Shown one piece after another: positions 61,471 through 64,000 of a DNA stretch of 64,000 nucleotides; position 1 is the first letter of the stretch; every line of letters begins with the position of its first letter. Source of the DNA: Pseudomonadota bacterium (GTDB lineage: Bacteria > Pseudomonadota > Alphaproteobacteria > Caulobacterales > Caulobacteraceae). The position numbers were made by a program, and so were the translations under genes. The stretch spans positions 1 through 64,000 of the forward strand of contig JAIUNU010000014.1 in assembly GCA_020161365.1 (NCBI GenBank), given 5' to 3'. A model generated the notes under the pieces. The model was not told the origin of the DNA and made no database searches. It saw only the letters and a program-made list of their open reading frames with translations.

Positions 61471-62387
61471 CAGAAGTAGCCCTCCTGCTTCTTCTTCTCC
61501 ATCGAGGCGGACTGGTCGTGGTCGATGACCCGGCCTTGCCGCTCGCTGGTCGTGGTCAGCAGCATTTCCTGGATGACTTGGGGCAGGGTGGCCGCGGTGC
61601 TCTCGACCGCGCCGGTAAGCGGATAACAACCCAGGGTGCGGAAGCGGACGCTCCGCATCTGCGGGACTTCGCCCTCCCGCAGGCGGAAGCGGTCGTCGTC
61701 GACCATGATCAGCGCGCCATCGCGCTCGACCACTGGCCGCTCGGCCGCGAAGTACAGCGGTACGATCGGGATGTTCTCCAGGTGGATGTACTGCCAGACG
61801 TCCAGTTCGGTCCAATTGGAGATCGGGAAGACGCGCAGGCTTTCGCCAGGGTGCTTGCGCGTGTTGTACAGGTTCCAAAGCTCGGGCCGCTGGTTCTTCG
61901 GATCCCAGCGGTGTTCGGCGGTGCGGAAAGAGAAGACCCGCTCCTTGGCGCGGCTCTTCTCCTCATCGCGGCGCGCGCCGCCGAAGGCCGCGTCGAAGCC
62001 GTACTTCGTCAGAGCCTGCTTGAGCCCCTCGGTCTTCCAAAGGTCGGTGTGCGTCGCGCTGCCGTGATCGAACGGATTGATCCCCCGCGCCTCTGCGTCC
62101 GGGTTCTTGTGGACCAGCAGGTCGAAGCCGAACTGCGAGGCCACCCGATCCCGCAAAGCGTACATCTCCCGGAACTTCCAGGTCGTGTCGACGTGAAGAA
62201 GCGGGAAGGGCGGCTTGCTGGGGAAGAACGCCTTGGCGGCCAGATGCAGCATCACCGCGCTGTCCTTACCGATCGAGTACAGCATCACCGGACGCTCACA
62301 CTCGGCGGCGACCTCGCGAAGGATGTGGATGCTCTCGGCCTCGAGGCGCTGGAGGTGGGTCAAGCGCGCCGGCGTGATCGCAGCCAT
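61470..62387 (-). CDS. cysD: Sulfate adenylyltransferase small subunit CysD
   Basis: A 305-residue PAPS-reductase-fold enzyme that adenylates sulfate with CysN. The sequence begins ARLTHLQRLEAESIHILREVA, then SIGKDSAVMLHLAAKAF (PP-loop), GGARRDEEKSRAKERVFSFR and the C-terminal SMEKKKQEGYF shared with the family. The start is uncertain: the ATG at 62387 gives the usual length, an ATG at 62405 adds six residues, and the longer frame starts at a TTG. No strong ribosome-binding site separates them. Stop overlaps the cysNC start. Confidence 0.93.
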   Translation of the reverse strand: MAAITPARLTHLQRLEAESIHILREVAAECERPVMLYSIGKDSAVMLHLAAKAFFPSKPPFPLLHVDTTWKFREMYALRDRVASQFGFDLLVHKNPDAEARGINPFDHGSATHTDLWKTEGLKQALTKYGFDAAFGGARRDEEKSRAKERVFSFRTAEHRWDPKNQRPELWNLYNTRKHPGESLRVFPISNWTELDVWQYIHLENIPIVPLYFAAERPVVERDGALIMVDDDRFRLREGEVPQMRSVRFRTLGCYPLTGAVESTAATLPQVIQEMLLTTTSERQGRVIDHDQSASMEKKKQEGYF

Positions 62388-62681
62388 GGTGGGATCGAGC
62401 GTCATCGGGTCCGGCGGAGAGGCGGCGGGTGCGAATTGCGTAAGGGCCAAGGCTTGGGTCCGCAAAGGAAAAATCTCCGGCCTGGCGCCAGATCAAGGGC
62501 GCTCCGGTCTTAGGCTGGCACCTAGGCCCGGGCAGAGGCGGCGACAACCGTCGGAATTCTGGGGGCGCTGTCAGATGCCTTGGGGCCAGCCTCAAGCGGC
62601 GGGGTGCTTCATGACCAAAATTTCACTCGCCGAACCCATTCGGCTCTCGCATAACGTCGCTATGGGATCGTGAGGCGAGCG

Positions 62682-62888
62682 ATGAGCTTCCTGGCGGAAA
62701 TGTTGGCTGTGGCGGTCGTCTGGCTGTCGTCCTTCGCGCTCTGCCAGTTCGGCGTCGTGGTTGAACACGCCGTCTGTCCTCACGCAAAGTCATCCGAAGC
62801 GCGGACGGTGAGCCGCTCGCGGGATACGGCCGTGAGACCCACCCCGGTCGCCTTGAATGGGTCGGAACGCATACAACGCGACGCCTGA
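62682..62888 (+). CDS. Small hypothetical membrane peptide
   Basis: A 68-residue frame with one hydrophobic helix at its N-terminus (SFLAEMLAVAVVWLSSFALCQFGVVV) and a charged C-terminal tail. The ATG at 62682 has a modest AGGCGAGC upstream. No family was recognised; it could be real or a chance frame between divergent cysD and tipN. Confidence 0.35.
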   Translation: MSFLAEMLAVAVVWLSSFALCQFGVVVEHAVCPHAKSSEARTVSRSRDTAVRPTPVALNGSERIQRDA

Positions 62889-63060
62889 ACCCGCGCCCTG
62901 GCGTCGCAACCCTCGAGAACGCAACCAAAGCCGCTTTTCCCCAAGGCTTTTCGCCGTTAGGTTCATGTAACACGCGAAGGAGGGGTTCGGCGCGCGACGT
63001 TCTACCCACGCCCCCTCGCCGACGCCCCTTTTATGCCCCGTCTTGGGACCCTGGCTGTGT

Positions 63061-64000
63061 ATGAAGCCTAAGAAGCGCCAACCGCTCGATTTCTCCGCGA
63101 CGCCGACGGAGATCCCTCCCGAGGAACCCAAGACCACGCCTGAATTCCCGGAGCCGGCAGCGTCCGTGGCGCCGGAGGACGATGCGCCTGTTAGCGAGCC
63201 GTTAACGCTGGATCAGCGCGCGGATGACCTCGCCGTGCCGCCCACGACCTCCGCGCGCTCCCGGCGTCGCCGGGAAGCCGAGCAGGCGAGGATCGCCGAG
63301 CCTGAAACGAGAGCTGCTCAGTCGCTGGCGGCGACGCCCCAACCGCCGGCGCCCATCGTCGAACAGGCGACCCCGACCGAAGCTGCGGCGACGACGCGCG
63401 GGCGCGATGCGGCGCTGGATCTGCGCGATTCCGCATCTGATCCGGCCATCGCCCTCGAAGCCGAGCCGGTTCCGCGTCGCATGTCCGGCGTCCTCTTCTG
63501 GACTTTGGCGACGGCGGTCGCGGCGCTCTGGGCGCTGGCTCCGATCGCCTTCGCGCTGGGTTATGCCCGCGGCGTGCCGGCCTTCAAGATCGAAGGCTTT
63601 GCACTGATGGTGTTCGCAGGTCTGGCGATCGGGCCAGCCTTACTGACCTTGCTGGGCGCGTACCTGCTTCGTCAGGCGAACGGTATTTCGGACGAATTGC
63701 GACGCAACCGAACCCTGACCGACCGACTGGTCACCCCCGCCGCCTTCGCCGCCGCCGGCGCCACGAACGCTGTGGACGCCATGCGCCAGGGCGTGGACGA
63801 GGCCGCCGCATCGGCCGAGCGCGCACGCGAGCACATTATCTCGCTCCGCAAGGCCTTGGCCGAGGAGACGGCGCGCCTCGCGGACGCCGCCGCTGAGTCC
63901 GCGCGCATGGCCAATCAGTTGGCGCAAGGCCTGAGCCACGAGCGCTCGGCGATGGAGACCCTCTCGCTGTCCCTGGATGCACGCTCGACGGCGGTGGTCG
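63061..64000 (+). CDS. tipN: Polarity protein TipN, 5' part (runs off the window)
   Basis: The ATG at 63061 opens a frame with no stop to the window edge (313 codons seen). Residues 1 to about 140 are a proline- and acid-rich cytosolic segment starting MKPKKRQPLDFSATPTE. Two membrane helices follow (about 143-168, FWTLATAVAALWALAPIAFAL, and about 176-203, LMVFAGLAIGPALLTLLGAYLL), then a helical, alanine/glutamate-rich region with coiled-coil character begins near 205 (RRNRTLTDRLVTPAAFA onward). This matches Caulobacter TipN, the new-pole landmark that guides flagellum placement and chromosome segregation. In Caulobacter tipN lies near the cysD/cysN genes, which agrees with this layout. The remaining two-thirds lies outside. 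Confidence 0.88.
   Translation, partial: MKPKKRQPLDFSATPTEIPPEEPKTTPEFPEPAASVAPEDDAPVSEPLTLDQRADDLAVPPTTSARSRRRREAEQARIAEPETRAAQSLAATPQPPAPIVEQATPTEAAATTRGRDAALDLRDSASDPAIALEAEPVPRRMSGVLFWTLATAVAALWALAPIAFALGYARGVPAFKIEGFALMVFAGLAIGPALLTLLGAYLLRQANGISDELRRNRTLTDRLVTPAAFAAAGATNAVDAMRQGVDEAAASAERAREHIISLRKALAEETARLADAAAESARMANQLAQGLSHERSAMETLSLSLDARSTAVV

Noticed and set aside
62406..62681. Sigma-54 site upstream of cysD or the small ORF
   Set aside because: A TGGCAC at about 62516 lacks the required downstream TTGC at the correct spacing.
62889..63060. CtrA-type box (TTAA-N7-TTAA) upstream of tipN
   Set aside because: Only a partial half-match exists (TTAG-N7-TAAC near 62958); too weak to claim.

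Overview
The window reads as a chromosomal segment from Caulobacter, or a very close relative, in the Alphaproteobacteria. DNA is GC-rich with few spacers. It carries two cell-polarity genes typical of Caulobacter: spmX (muramidase-like stalked-pole protein) near the left side and the start of tipN (new-pole marker) running off the right edge. It also holds a CC0125/CC1285-type lipoprotein gene and an alphaproteobacterial S10-spc-alpha ribosomal cluster that lacks rpmJ and rpsD. No prophage, insertion sequence, CRISPR array or integrase was seen; this is core chromosome with some accessory genes.

Layout. 1-301: intergenic DNA with a 121-bp imperfect palindrome. 302-5277: lipB (minus), a single SpoA-domain FliN-like gene, tRNA-Leu(GAG), mgtE, a lower-GC hypothetical gene, then spmX behind a clear sigma-54 promoter. 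5485-14659: leucine/isovalerate breakdown genes (isovaleryl-CoA dehydrogenase, methylcrotonyl-CoA carboxylase beta, methylglutaconyl-CoA hydratase, a DUF3667 membrane protein, methylcrotonyl-CoA carboxylase alpha). They are interrupted by a minus-strand cyclic-nucleotide-binding/patatin gene and a 22-codon ORF with an exceptionally long Shine-Dalgarno match. 14741-19996: fdhD with an FdhF/YdeP-type molybdenum oxidoreductase, a FemAB/GNAT-like acyltransferase, and a GSGD-repeat exported protein (DUF2807-like).

20423-34952: ribosomal super-cluster rpsJ to rplQ with secY, adk and rpoA. Hairpins and promoters split it into units rpsJ-rpmD, rplO-secY, adk, rpsM-rpoA and rplQ.

35055-50852: a lipoprotein with GxxH motifs, an ABC exporter pair, a secreted nucleotide pyrophosphatase/phosphodiesterase, a GMC oxidoreductase, and a tightly overlapping VOC-YjbR-ArsR-SRPBCC-MFS operon. 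These are followed by a lipoprotein DegP-type protease, rarA, two RluA-family pseudouridine synthases, a CC1285-like lipoprotein, an unknown protein that may be a degenerate GGDEF-EAL relative, and crcB.

50904-64000: a DUF1800-DUF1501 exported pair, an ATP12-type F1-ATPase assembly chaperone, propionyl-CoA carboxylase beta, a DUF1761-like membrane protein, metG, an MFS transporter, sulfate-activation genes cysD and cysNC, a doubtful small membrane ORF, and 5'-partial tipN.

Most genes are housekeeping. The strongest candidate for something undescribed is the minus-strand mini-ORF at 6748-6816, whose ribosome-binding site is complementary over 15 nt to the 3' end of 16S rRNA. Other points worth checking are the sigma-54 promoter of spmX, the DUF3667 gene inside the leucine operon, the possible pseudo-GGDEF/EAL protein, and the DUF1800-DUF1501 pair.
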